A stretch of DNA of 64,000 bases from an uncultured Duncaniella sp. (GTDB lineage Bacteria; Bacteroidota; Bacteroidia; Bacteroidales; Muribaculaceae). The stretch covers positions 1-64,000 of the forward strand of contig CAJULW010000033.1 in the NCBI GenBank assembly GCA_910587515.1, given 5' to 3'. The notes under the pieces were generated by a model. That model was not told the origin of the DNA, searched no databases, and was given only the letters and a program-made list of their open reading frames with translations. The position numbers and the translations under genes were made by a program. Positions 27,838-36,865 of the stretch are shown piece by piece. Positions within the stretch are counted from its first letter, which is position 1. The number at the start of each line of letters is the position of its first letter.

Positions 27838-27894
27838 TTCCAATTCCTTTTAAATTAAGTTTATATTTCCGTTCATCACGTAAAAAAATCTTTT

Positions 27895-28911
27895 ATGGAA
27901 CTTGCCTATGCATCGGTGCTCAATTCGATCCGTGCAGTGTCGCGCTATATCTATATTGTTCTTATAGTAATGATCGTATTGCCTCTCGATCTGTTTGGTT
28001 TTGAGGTTGTGGCGGTTTCTCCGGCATTCGCGCTTTTCCTTGGATTGATGTTTGCATTTATGTTTGATTGCCCTTATCCGAAATTCAATAAAAAGACATC
28101 CAAATATCTTTTGCAGGCATCGGTTGTAGGTCTTGGTTTTGGTATGAATTTGACTGAGTCTTTACGTAGCGGTAGTGAAGGGATGCTTTTTACGATTGTT
28201 TCGGTCGTAGGTGTGATGGTTATAGGTGTTTTGGTGGGATATTGGCTTAAGATGAACCGTAAGACATCATATTTGATATCATCGGGCACAGCTATCTGTG
28301 GCGGAAGTGCCATCGCTGCTGTCGGGCCAGTATTGAAAGCGGATGAAAATGAGATGGCTGTGTCATTAGGTGTTATATTTGTACTTAACGCGATTGCTCT
28401 TTTTGTTTTTCCTCTGTTTGGTGAGTGGGCCGGCATGTCTGCCCGTCAGTTTGGCACTTGGGCAGCGATCGCCATTCATGACACATCCTCTGTCGTTGGT
28501 GCGGGAGAGGCATATTCGAATATCTTGAGAGCCATGGGTGACCCGAATGCCGGTGAGGCACTCCAGATCGCTACCCTTATAAAACTCACACGGGCTTTAT
28601 GGATCATTCCGCTTGCCCTTGTGACCATGTTGGTTTTTCGTGAAAAGGGAAGCCGTATTTCAATTCCGTGGTTTATTTTCCTGTTTATTCTTGCGATGGT
28701 GATAAATACTTACTTCAATCTTCCGGAAAGCCTTGTCGGAGCCCTTGTATATATCGCAAAAAAAGGACTTGTGCTCACTCTTTTTCTTATCGGAGCGAGT
28801 CTTTCTGTCAAAGCTGTGAAATCGGTTGGATTAAGACCGTTCATGCTTGCCGTATTGCTGTGGTTTGTGATAGGGGTGAGCAGTTTCTTTGTTGTAATGG
28901 GCACACTGTAA
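27895..28911 (+). CDS. YeiH/UPF0324 family putative sulfate exporter
   Basis: A 338-residue polytopic inner-membrane protein with about 9-10 hydrophobic segments. It carries family signatures ASVVGLGFGMNL, SSGTAICGGSAIAAVGPV and AIAIHDTSSVVGAG. Some members are proposed to export sulfite or sulfate, but the substrate here is not proven. It ends 28 bp before comEC, and read-through is likely. Confidence 0.88.
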   Translation: MELAYASVLNSIRAVSRYIYIVLIVMIVLPLDLFGFEVVAVSPAFALFLGLMFAFMFDCPYPKFNKKTSKYLLQASVVGLGFGMNLTESLRSGSEGMLFTIVSVVGVMVIGVLVGYWLKMNRKTSYLISSGTAICGGSAIAAVGPVLKADENEMAVSLGVIFVLNAIALFVFPLFGEWAGMSARQFGTWAAIAIHDTSSVVGAGEAYSNILRAMGDPNAGEALQIATLIKLTRALWIIPLALVTMLVFREKGSRISIPWFIFLFILAMVINTYFNLPESLVGALVYIAKKGLVLTLFLIGASLSVKAVKSVGLRPFMLAVLLWFVIGVSSFFVVMGTL

Positions 28912-28939
28912 AATATCTCGCCTTTTGTCACTGTCGCTC

Positions 28940-30937
28940 ATGCCGCTTATGCCTTTTACCGTGGCGTTTGTCCTCGGTATATTGTTACAGGGCAGCGGTA
29001 TGGGCTATTTTTATGTTTTTATCCCTCTCTTGACGGCTATTTTTCTTTGTTTTTTCAAACAGACTTATAGCGCTATATTGATTTTTGCATTGTCGATTGG
29101 GTTTATTGTCGGGACTGTGCATGATCCGGCTCCGTTGCAGGAGCATTTATGCCAGAAACAATTTAGATATTCGGGAGTCGTCCGCGAATTGAATTCATCG
29201 GATTTTGGCCGAAGATTAATCGTACTTATAGATTCATGTAATGATAGGTCGTGTAAACCTTTTTTGGTTAAGATGACGACACCATCCATGATACCTGATG
29301 TTACAGATACGGACCGTCTGTCTTTCACTGCGTCTATGACACCTTTAAGATCGCGTTTGGATTTGCCTGATGAATACGATTTTAACGAGATTATGCGTCG
29401 TAAGGGAGTTGTCGGAGAATGTTTTGTTAGTCCTGATAGCCTGATGGTTTTATTCCCTGAGCCAGGGTTGCTTAATTCGATACGTCGTATGCGTCCGGTT
29501 ATCTCCGGGCTGATTGCCTGTTCAATGTTGGACGCATCATCAAAAGAATTTTTGAATGCGGCTTTAAGTGGCGACAGGTCTATGCTGTCTATCGATACAA
29601 TGGAGATTTTTTCCGCGACTGGCATTTCGCATATTCTTGCGTTGAGTGGACTTCATGTCGGTATCATCGCATGGATACTATCTCTGATGTTTATGCCACT
29701 TTATATAATTGGATGTAGAGGTCTGCGTTCATTCCTTTTGATACTGCTATTGTGGATTTTCGCTATTTTGACAGGTTTTGGACCTTCTGTTGTACGTGCG
29801 GTTGTGATGGCTACCATATTTATCATATCATATCAGTTTCAGCGGGTCTCATCTCCATTCAATTCGCTTTGTGTTGCAGCGATCTTAATTCTTATGTTCA
29901 ATCCTCAATCCTTATATACGATTGGATTTCAGATGTCGTTTATCGCTGTCATATCGATACTTGTTTTTGCTGGCAAGCTGAATCCTTTTTCACGTTCAAA
30001 AAAAATCCCATATATCATATTCTCTTATGTGTCTGTCACTATTTCAGCTATGCTCGGAACCGGAATTGTCAGCGCATACTACTTTAATATTTTCCCTCTT
30101 TACTTTATACCTGTCAATTTTCTTTGCGCGGTTTTATTGCCGTTTATCCTTGGAGGTGGGATGTTTCTTCTGTTGACAGAGTTTTTAGGAATCGAATGTT
30201 CATGGCTTGTATGTTTGATTGATTTTCTTTATGGCATTATACATTCGTTTTCCGCGTATGTAAGTACACTCCCACGTGCGACGTTGCAAAGTATTTATGT
30301 CCCGCCATTTTTGATCGTGGCATGTTTCTTTACATTGGCTGTTTTTGCTATCTGGCTTTATCGTCGTAGAACCGTATATTTGACAGCGGCTACAATGTTG
30401 GGACTATTCATGATTCTCTCTTCATGTCTCCTTTCTTATCCGAAACCTGGAATGGAGGTTTACATCCCTCGTTCGTCAGACAAAACCTCCATATTGATAC
30501 GTCGGAATGATACATTGCATATAGCCACCACAGCTCCGTTTCATGAGTATGGAGTTGTAATGGAAGAGTGTCAGACAAAATATCGGAAATATATGATTAA
30601 ACGAGGCATAGATTCTATACGTCTATTGCCTGCTCATCATCTATCACCATATGTTGCCCGAAATAACAATATAATCGCAATTCCCGGTTGCATGTTCGTG
30701 TTAATCTCAGATATACGACATATACATGCTTATCCGCATAAGATAAACTATGCCGTAATATGTAACGGATTCCGTGGTGATGTCATGGCTGTGTCGGAAA
30801 CCCTCTCTCCTGATACGATTATACTGAGTTCGGATCTCAACCGTCGCCGTCACGACCGTTACGTCAAAGAACTCTTGGAATCAGGTATACCGTGTCTGAG
30901 CCTTAGGGAAAATGGTTTTATGAGAATCTGTAAATAA
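28940..30937 (+). CDS. comEC: ComEC/Rec2 family DNA-uptake channel protein
   Basis: 665 residues from ATG 28940; a TTG at 28925 would add five residues. N-terminal TMs and an OB-like DUF4131 region (about 75-165) lead into the Competence domain with SGISHILALSGLHVGIIAW-type motif and many TMs (about 225-495). The remaining C-terminus (about 150 residues) lacks the HxHxDH metallo-beta-lactamase signature found in full-length ComEC. Family members form the inner-membrane channel for single-stranded DNA in transformation. Function is inferred, and competence in this organism is unknown. Confidence 0.88.
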   Translation: MPLMPFTVAFVLGILLQGSGMGYFYVFIPLLTAIFLCFFKQTYSAILIFALSIGFIVGTVHDPAPLQEHLCQKQFRYSGVVRELNSSDFGRRLIVLIDSCNDRSCKPFLVKMTTPSMIPDVTDTDRLSFTASMTPLRSRLDLPDEYDFNEIMRRKGVVGECFVSPDSLMVLFPEPGLLNSIRRMRPVISGLIACSMLDASSKEFLNAALSGDRSMLSIDTMEIFSATGISHILALSGLHVGIIAWILSLMFMPLYIIGCRGLRSFLLILLLWIFAILTGFGPSVVRAVVMATIFIISYQFQRVSSPFNSLCVAAILILMFNPQSLYTIGFQMSFIAVISILVFAGKLNPFSRSKKIPYIIFSYVSVTISAMLGTGIVSAYYFNIFPLYFIPVNFLCAVLLPFILGGGMFLLLTEFLGIECSWLVCLIDFLYGIIHSFSAYVSTLPRATLQSIYVPPFLIVACFFTLAVFAIWLYRRRTVYLTAATMLGLFMILSSCLLSYPKPGMEVYIPRSSDKTSILIRRNDTLHIATTAPFHEYGVVMEECQTKYRKYMIKRGIDSIRLLPAHHLSPYVARNNNIIAIPGCMFVLISDIRHIHAYPHKINYAVICNGFRGDVMAVSETLSPDTIILSSDLNRRRHDRYVKELLESGIPCLSLRENGFMRICK

Positions 30938-30976
30938 TCATACGATTGCTTACACCGAGCACAGACTTTTACGATG

Positions 30977-31378
30977 TTATATGATTTCGTATGCGCCCTG
31001 TGCGAGAAGTTCGCGATATCCTCTGTTAAAATAAATACGCTCAAAGTCCCTCGGGCGTTTGATCTGTCCGTCCCAAATGACTAGGTCAAGATCAATCGAT
31101 ATTATACCTTCGACGGACTCTGTTTGCGTACGCCCGCATTCGGCTTCCCATTTTTTTAAAAATCTTATTACGCTCTCATAGTCGTGGCGGGTTTGTCCGT
31201 GCATCACAGTGTTCAGATATGGCTTGTCCTTGCCGTTAAACGCTTCTGATTCGTAGATGGAAGAAACGGTACATTTATCGAAATATCCGCACAGGTGTTC
31301 GATCGCGCGTTCGATTTGATATTTGCGGTCATCGGTGTTGCTTCCGAGACCTATAGTGCATGATTTTTCCCTATCCAT
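30977..31378 (-). CDS. folK: 2-amino-4-hydroxy-6-hydroxymethyldihydropteridine diphosphokinase
   Basis: A 133-residue HPPK, the pyrophosphokinase preceding dihydropteroate synthesis in folate biosynthesis. Motifs: TIGLGSNTDDR (start), SSIYESEAFNGKDKPYLNTV, and the metal-binding IISIDLDLVIWDG near the C-terminal third. It is at the short end for HPPK but the core motifs are intact. It lies 17 bp downstream of tex, so it is the last gene of the plsC-like-MPE-tex-folK operon. It ends 39 bp from the convergent comEC. Confidence 0.9.
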   Translation of the reverse strand: MDREKSCTIGLGSNTDDRKYQIERAIEHLCGYFDKCTVSSIYESEAFNGKDKPYLNTVMHGQTRHDYESVIRFLKKWEAECGRTQTESVEGIISIDLDLVIWDGQIKRPRDFERIYFNRGYRELLAQGAYEII

Positions 31379-31395
31379 ATTTCTCTGACATATTA

Positions 31396-33534
31396 TTATT
31401 GAGTCACCCCTTTCATTGTCAAAGCGATGCGGCTACGAGAAGTGTCGATATCGATTACGCGGACTTTGACATTTTGTCCTATACTTACGATTTCGGATGG
31501 AGAGGATATGAACCGGTCGCTGAGTTGGGATATATGTATAAGGCCGTTTTCTTTCATCCCCAGGTCTACAAACACACCGAATGCGGTTATATTATTGACC
31601 TTCCCGGTAAGTTCTTGACCTATGTGGAGATCGTCGATTTTACGAACCGCATCATCGTAAGGAGTTTCTTCTACGGTTTCACGGGGGTCTCGCCCTGGTT
31701 TTTCAAGCTCGATTATGATGTCAGTGAGTGTTGGCAATCCGACTTCTTTGGTTACGTATCGGTCAAGTTCGATGCTGTGAAGCAGACGTCGGTCGCGTGT
31801 CAGCCGTGCGACGTCTGCTTTTACGTCAGCGGCTATCTGTTCGACAAGTGCATAACGTTCGGGATGTACAGACGTATTGTCAAGAGGATTTGACGCTCCC
31901 GGTATACGTAGGAAACCGGCGCATTGCTGAAATGCTTTCTCTCCCATGCGCGGAACATCAAGAAGTTGTGTCCGGGATGTAAAATCACCGTTTTCACAAC
32001 GATATTTAACGATATTTGCAGCAAGTGCCGGTCCTATGCCTGATACATATGATAAAAGTTGTTTAGATGCTGTGTTAATGTTGACCCCGACTGTATTCAC
32101 ACAGCTTTCCACCACATAGTCCAGCGAATCTTTAAGTTTGCTTTGGTTGACAGCATGCTGATATTGTCCGACTCCGATTGATTTCGGATCTATTTTTACC
32201 AGTTCGGCAAGAGGGTCGAGCAGTCTGCGCCCGATCGATACCGCTCCGCGAACTGTTACATCTTCGTTTGGAAACTCTTCACGGGCTACATCGGAGGCCG
32301 AGTATATAGATGCTCCGTTTTCATTTACCATGAAAATCTGTACCTTGCGAGGTAACATAAGGTCACGTATGAATCTTTCTGTCTCACGACCGGCGGTGCC
32401 GTTGCCGATTGCTATCGCATCGATGCGATAGCGGTCGACATAGAAACACACAGCGTCCGCAGAGCCTACAAAATCATTTGCCGGGGGAGTGGGATATATC
32501 ACATCATGTTGTAGCAGGTTGCCTTGTTCGTCAAGCACCACAAGTTTACATCCTGTCCGGAATCCGGGATCAATGGCAAGTACTCTTTTGCGGCCAAGCG
32601 GAGCCGACATCAGCAATTGGCGTACGTTGTCCGCAAACATTTGAATTGCGGCTGAGTCACTTTTCTCTTTTGTGACAGCGGCTATCTCATTTTCGATTGA
32701 TGGACGCATCAGTCTGCGGTATCCGTCTTTGACAGCTCCGCGTACGATCGTAGCGGTTTCTTCCGGAGCATTTGACTTGACGAACATCCTGTTCAGACGG
32801 TCGATCATCTCTTCGTCGTCAATCGAGATGTTTACTTTAAGAATTTCTTCCTCTTCTCCGCGACGCATGGCCAAATAGCGGTGAGAATTGCATAAACGTA
32901 GAGGTTCTGAGAAATTGAAATAATTTTGGTAGTTCTTGCCGGTTTCTTCTTTGCCGGGAATGACTTTAGAGCTTATAACGGCAGACCGCTGATAGCGTGA
33001 TCGTACAAGATTGCGGGCTTTTTCGCTTTCACTTACCCATTCAGCGATTATATCTGATGCTCCCGCTATGGCCGAATCTATATCACATGTTTGTTTTGCA
33101 AATTTTTTTGCCTGATTTGATATATCGGAAGAGTTTTGCGCCATTATGATTTTAGCTAACGGCTCGAGTCCAATCGCACGTGCTGCCTGGGCACGCGTAT
33201 TTCGTTTTGGTTTGAACGGCAGATATATATCCTCAAGTACGATAGGATCGAAAATATCTGTTATGCGGTCTTCAAGTTCCTTGGTGAGTGCATCACGCTC
33301 TTTTATCACATCGAGTATGTACTCCTTTCTCCTGTCAAGTTCCAAAAGTTCCTGATGGCGTTTCTCTATCGTGTGAATGGTTATTTCGTCCATGCCACCG
33401 GTCGCTTCCTTGCGGTAACGTGCGATGAAAGGAACTGTCGCTCCTTCGTCAAGGAGACGCAGGCATGATGCGACGTGTTTACGAAGATGTGTACCGAGTT
33501 CAGTGGTAATTATATTGGCGTGTGTGTTGGCCAT
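31396..33534 (-). CDS. tex: Tex family RNA-binding transcription accessory protein
   Basis: A 712-residue cytoplasmic nucleic-acid-binding protein related to eukaryotic Spt6. Order: N-terminal helical Tex region (ARYRKEATGGMDE), YqgF-like RNase-H fold (VLAIDPGFRTGCKLVVLD near 320), helix-hairpin-helix (YVSGIGPALAANIVKYR, about 490), and C-terminal S1 domain (GQELTGKVNNITAFGVFVDLGMKENGLIH, about 635-705). All four parts are present. It abuts the upstream metallophosphoesterase gene without a gap. Confidence 0.95.
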   Translation of the reverse strand: MANTHANIITTELGTHLRKHVASCLRLLDEGATVPFIARYRKEATGGMDEITIHTIEKRHQELLELDRRKEYILDVIKERDALTKELEDRITDIFDPIVLEDIYLPFKPKRNTRAQAARAIGLEPLAKIIMAQNSSDISNQAKKFAKQTCDIDSAIAGASDIIAEWVSESEKARNLVRSRYQRSAVISSKVIPGKEETGKNYQNYFNFSEPLRLCNSHRYLAMRRGEEEEILKVNISIDDEEMIDRLNRMFVKSNAPEETATIVRGAVKDGYRRLMRPSIENEIAAVTKEKSDSAAIQMFADNVRQLLMSAPLGRKRVLAIDPGFRTGCKLVVLDEQGNLLQHDVIYPTPPANDFVGSADAVCFYVDRYRIDAIAIGNGTAGRETERFIRDLMLPRKVQIFMVNENGASIYSASDVAREEFPNEDVTVRGAVSIGRRLLDPLAELVKIDPKSIGVGQYQHAVNQSKLKDSLDYVVESCVNTVGVNINTASKQLLSYVSGIGPALAANIVKYRCENGDFTSRTQLLDVPRMGEKAFQQCAGFLRIPGASNPLDNTSVHPERYALVEQIAADVKADVARLTRDRRLLHSIELDRYVTKEVGLPTLTDIIIELEKPGRDPRETVEETPYDDAVRKIDDLHIGQELTGKVNNITAFGVFVDLGMKENGLIHISQLSDRFISSPSEIVSIGQNVKVRVIDIDTSRSRIALTMKGVTQ

Positions 33535-34743
33535 TTAAAGTGCTTGTTGGGTTGATTTTGCTTTTCTTAAAGTTATAATAGTCACTTCGGGTGTAGCTCC
33601 GAGGCGAGCCGGGAATCCGACCGTCCCACATCCTATATTAACATATAGTTTATGCTCATCGTTGTAATCCGTATACAGGCCCTTCCATGTGGGGTAGCGA
33701 TATTTGGCGGGAGACCAGCCCAAAATTTCAATTTGCATTGCATGAGTGTGTCCCGAAAGAGAAAGAGCCACATTTATATCTGATCTTGACGATATCGAGT
33801 CGGTCCAATGGGCCGGGTTGTGAGTGAGTAGAATTTTTGTGACACTGTCAGACAACTCTGGATATGCCTTTGTCAGAGATCCGTAGATTGGAAAAGGATG
33901 GTCACCTATATTTTCCACTCCGATAAGAGCGATCGAATCGTTGTCTTTACGTAGCATTTTTGTCTCATTCAGAAGAAGATTCCAGCCCATTGCGCGCTGC
34001 ATGTCTTTTATGTTTTGTAAGTCCCGGGTCTTTGCCTCCGGTGATTGCCATTTGGTGTAATCACCGTAGTCATGATTGCCAAGGATGGAAAAGACACTGT
34101 CGGGTGCGGATAATTTTGACAATGTTGACACATAGGGAATCAGTTCTTCGCTTCTGGAGTTTACGATGTCGCCTGTGAATACTATCACGTCCGGTTTTTG
34201 TGAATTTATCCTTTCTACGATATGTGAGACGAATGTCGTATCCTTGCCGAAAGTGCCTACATGTATGTCAGAAAATTGTGCGATACGGTAGCCGTCAAAA
34301 CTTTCAGGCAGTCCCTGTATTTCAATGTCTATGTTTGTGATTTGTATGTCGTTGCGGTTTATAAGTGCAGCCCACCACAGAGTAATGAAAAATCCGATTG
34401 AAATCAGAGCTCCGGCAGATGAGATTGTTCGTATGCGTTTGCGGTGGATCAATTCTGGGATTTTAGCCACCAGATCTATGATTACAAACAGATATTTCGG
34501 TAGGTAGACCGTAATATACACATATAACAACCACATTACCGTCAATAACATTCCGTCAGATCCGCTCCTGCGAGGCAAAGATATGGCTGTTATAAGAGTT
34601 GCGAGTAAGACTATCGAACTCCATAATTGTATGTTCGATGGCATACGGTTTTTGAACCGTCTTTTGAGCACCAAATAAATATAGGTGTCTACAAAAATAT
34701 CTATGAATATTACTAAAAGCGGTAGGACTAATGGTAGACGCAT
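33535..34743 (-). CDS. Membrane-anchored metallophosphoesterase
   Basis: 402 residues. Three to four TM segments lie in the first 130 residues (VLPLLVIFIDIFVDTYIYLVL and following). A calcineurin-like phosphoesterase domain starts near 150 with all metal-ligand blocks: AQFSDIHVG, VFTGDIVNS, GNHDYG, LTHNPAHW, SGHTHAMQ. It resembles the YkuE/YaeI type. The substrate is unknown; UDP-diacylglucosamine hydrolases and phosphodiesterases share the fold. Neighbour plsC-like suggests lipid metabolism, which is weak inference. Confidence 0.9.
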   Translation of the reverse strand: MRLPLVLPLLVIFIDIFVDTYIYLVLKRRFKNRMPSNIQLWSSIVLLATLITAISLPRRSGSDGMLLTVMWLLYVYITVYLPKYLFVIIDLVAKIPELIHRKRIRTISSAGALISIGFFITLWWAALINRNDIQITNIDIEIQGLPESFDGYRIAQFSDIHVGTFGKDTTFVSHIVERINSQKPDVIVFTGDIVNSRSEELIPYVSTLSKLSAPDSVFSILGNHDYGDYTKWQSPEAKTRDLQNIKDMQRAMGWNLLLNETKMLRKDNDSIALIGVENIGDHPFPIYGSLTKAYPELSDSVTKILLTHNPAHWTDSISSRSDINVALSLSGHTHAMQIEILGWSPAKYRYPTWKGLYTDYNDEHKLYVNIGCGTVGFPARLGATPEVTIITLRKAKSTQQAL

Positions 34744-34792
34744 AGATAAAATATTGTTTAGTCAGGGATTATTGCGTTTACCGAGGATATTC

Positions 34793-35962
34793 TCAGCAAT
34801 TTCCTGAAGCGAGTAGTTTATTGCGAAGCGGGTTGGCATACATCATGAACATATATGTACGCATAAAGTTTCGCTCTTGTGGCGTGATGTCCGCGATATC
34901 TACCTTGTCGAGTTGGCCTTCGATATAAGAGTTGACATTCATCATGTCTTCGTCAGTATATCGATGACGATACATATCAGTGTCGAATGCTTTGTCATAG
35001 GCGACATAATTGATCGGGTAGATCTTGTAGCCATTATGGATTCCGCAATCGATCGTGTGGCAGATTTTATGAATGGCTTCTTGCCGGTCTGTATTTTCAG
35101 GGATTGTGTTGATGAAAGGCGTGATACAATTGGAAAATGATATGTGAACTCGCCCTTTGTATTGTATAAGGCCTGTTTCCATTGAGAACAAGTCATCGTG
35201 TTGTGATTTTTTGAATTCCGGATCGCGATGGCGCATAAGGTATTCGCGGGCTTTCAGAAAATCGTTAGGATCGAATTCGTATGATATGGCTACAGGAAAA
35301 ATATTGATATCGGAAAGATTATCGGTCATTGATCCACCACCGGCAAGTCCGAGCATTTTCAATACGCTTTCCTGAGTATGGTCGCTGGAGTCTTTTGCGC
35401 GGCCCTGCCTTTGGGCTATCCAGATGCTTTCGTGCTTATTGTTGATTGCGTGATGTATATATGCTGACAATTGTTTTGCCGCATCAAGGGCTTGACGTGT
35501 CGGCAGATTGCGTTTGACAATGAAACTTCCGTTAAGTTTTACCAAATGAGTGATCCATTCATATATAAGCAGATTGTCACCGATGGCTACTTCTGATGTC
35601 TTCATGCCGTGACGGAGGAATATCAGATTAATGAATGAAGCGTCAAGGACTATATCGCGGTGATTGGTTATGAATGTATAGCTTTTGTCCGGTTTTACAT
35701 TTTCCACACCCGATGCGGTTACCCCGGCTGTTGTCTTTTTTTCGAGTCCTTCAAGAAAATTGCCCATTATTCTCGATTGGAATTCCAACTTGTTGTTGCA
35801 ACTCTTCAGTTGGGCACAGAAAGAATCGTAGTCTATATCAGGAAGGATCCATCGGATTGCGTGCTCAAATCCGGGTTCCGATACCATTTTAGCGATCGCA
35901 TCTTTAAACTGATCTTCATCATAAGGTGCGATATCTGAGAAATCGAAATTATTTGCGTCCAT
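34793..35962 (-). CDS. 1-acyl-sn-glycerol-3-phosphate acyltransferase-like protein
   Basis: A 389-residue acyltransferase with the HX4D motif NHRDIVLDAS (about residues 98-107), followed by GSFIVKRNLPTRQALDAAKQ and the lyso-substrate block IWIAQRQGRAKD. Family enzymes add an acyl chain to lysophosphatidate or ornithine-type lipids at the membrane. It is longer than PlsC (about 250 residues) because of N- and C-terminal extensions. This longer type is common in Bacteroidota and its exact acceptor is unproven. First gene of a four-gene operon with a consensus promoter. Confidence 0.85.
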   Translation of the reverse strand: MDANNFDFSDIAPYDEDQFKDAIAKMVSEPGFEHAIRWILPDIDYDSFCAQLKSCNNKLEFQSRIMGNFLEGLEKKTTAGVTASGVENVKPDKSYTFITNHRDIVLDASFINLIFLRHGMKTSEVAIGDNLLIYEWITHLVKLNGSFIVKRNLPTRQALDAAKQLSAYIHHAINNKHESIWIAQRQGRAKDSSDHTQESVLKMLGLAGGGSMTDNLSDINIFPVAISYEFDPNDFLKAREYLMRHRDPEFKKSQHDDLFSMETGLIQYKGRVHISFSNCITPFINTIPENTDRQEAIHKICHTIDCGIHNGYKIYPINYVAYDKAFDTDMYRHRYTDEDMMNVNSYIEGQLDKVDIADITPQERNFMRTYMFMMYANPLRNKLLASGNC

Positions 35963-36019
35963 TACGCTTTATACGGGGTTTATGCCAATAAACCAAAATA
36001 GATGAAACAATAGTTGGGT

Positions 36020-36051
36020 CAAAGGTAGGATTTTTTTAGCATAAATAACAA
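36020..36051 (-). promoter_or_regulatory. Promoter of the acyltransferase-MPE-tex-folK operon
   Basis: On the minus strand: TTG (36049-36051), 21 nt, TACCTTTG (36020-36027). The -7 element is identical to those of both tRNA genes. Confidence 0.8.
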
Positions 36052-36314
36052 ACTATTTAAGATTCTATTGGAGATATGTATCTTTAATTAATGTTTTTTA
36101 GCAAGGTATGGGTGATGCGTTTATTGGCATTATAAAATTATGTGTGATTTACTGCTATAATAAAAAACTAAATTTTAAGATAATATTTTAAAATATAGAA
36201 GACGGCCATTTGTATTAAAAGACAAATACGTGTTAAATAACCAATGGTAAAATAACAAATTTTAGTTTTTGTTTGCTAAATAATCGGGCTATCAGGAAAA
36301 AACACTAAAAAAAG

Positions 36315-36345
36315 TTTGGTATGTAAATTATTTGTCTTACCTTTG
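36315..36345 (+). promoter_or_regulatory. Strong promoter of the small lipoprotein gene
   Basis: TTTG (36315-36318), 19 nt, TACCTTTG (36338-36345): the full Bacteroidota consensus, in an A/T-rich upstream context. Start near 36352 gives a leader of about 40 nt that is A-rich before the ATG, typical of highly expressed Bacteroidota genes. Confidence 0.88.
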
Positions 36346-36393
36346 CGCTGTTTTTGAAGCTTAAAATTGTTTTATAATTTAATCAAAAAGAAA

Positions 36394-36600
36394 ATGAAAA
36401 AGTTAGTTTTATTACTCGCTGTAGTTTTCAGCGCATCTCTTTTCTCTTGCGGTTCTTCTGACAAGAAAGCTGAAGCTGCTGATACTGCTGCTGTAGAAGA
36501 AGTTGTTGCTGTAGAAGAAGTTGCTGTAGTTGATTCTGCTGCTGCTCCTGCTGACTCAGCTGCTGTTGTTGCTGATTCAGCTGCTGTTGTTGCTGAATAA
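36394..36600 (+). CDS. Small repetitive Ala/Val/Glu-rich lipoprotein
   Basis: 68 residues starting at ATG 36394 (MKKLVLLLAVVFSASLFSC). A lipoprotein signal ends at C19. The mature part is disordered and almost only A, V, E, D, S and P, built from AVEEVV/AVEEVA and ADSAAVV repeats. Codons are highly skewed to GCT, GTT and GAA, unlike neighbouring genes, and the promoter is near perfect, so strong expression is likely. An in-frame non-ATG start at 36367 is rejected because it would precede the signal peptide. Function is unknown; an abundant envelope protein is a guess. A terminator follows. Confidence 0.85.
   Translation: MKKLVLLLAVVFSASLFSCGSSDKKAEAADTAAVEEVVAVEEVAVVDSAAAPADSAAVVADSAAVVAE
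36490..36522 (+). repeat. Direct 18-bp repeat unit in the lipoprotein gene
   Basis: GCTGTAGAAGAAGTT occurs at 36490-36504 and again at 36508-36522, offset by 18 bp, encoding AVEEV twice. Its offset is a multiple of three, so a copy change would keep frame. Confidence 0.85.
36550..36591 (+). repeat. Tandem 21-bp repeat in the lipoprotein gene
   Basis: Two adjacent 21-bp copies (36550-36570 and 36571-36591) differ at one base and each encodes ADSAAVV. Unit length keeps frame, so copy-number change would alter only length. Confidence 0.9.
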
Positions 36601-36642
36601 TTAGGCTGTCACAGACACAATTATTCTTACAAAGAAAAAATT

Positions 36643-36683
36643 AAGCTGATTGCTCATATTAAGAGCGACCAGCTTCTTTTTTT
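36643..36683 (+). terminator. Terminator of the lipoprotein gene
   Basis: 13-bp imperfect stem AAGCTGATTGCTC (36643-36655) with GAGCGACCAGCTT (36663-36675), holding one mismatch and one wobble, followed by CTTTTTTT. Confidence 0.85.
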
Positions 36684-36759
36684 ATGGTATTTTTTCGCAT
36701 TTTGGATGATTTAATTGGGATTTAGGGTGTTGGCGAGTCTTTTTTTAAGAAAAAATCGC

Positions 36760-36767
36760 TAATTTTG
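36760..36767 (+). promoter_or_regulatory. -7 element of dusB
   Basis: TAATTTTG, 98 bp before dusB. The -33 region is T-rich without an exact TTG. Confidence 0.5.
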
Positions 36768-36865
36768 TTTTTGTGTGTATATGCTGTTACGGCCTGTCAC
36801 ATTTTGTTCATCCATAAACCGATTGCTTCTTTCGACGCTTCAGGTTGGAAGATAATAAATAGAAT

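Larger units (their letters stand above)
35963..36393. other. 431-bp intergenic region with divergent promoters
   Basis: Very AT-rich, with no credible ORF. The left part holds the minus-strand promoter of the acyltransferase operon (36020-36051). The right end holds the lipoprotein promoter (36315-36345). The middle (about 36060-36310) has only short AT-rich inverted repeats, for example ATTTGT/ACAAAT around 36210-36229. No RNA gene was recognised. Confidence 0.6.

Noticed and set aside
31360..31893. 177-codon plus-strand ORF opposite the 3' end of tex
   Set aside because: Antisense shadow of the conserved S1 domain region; begins inside folK antisense.
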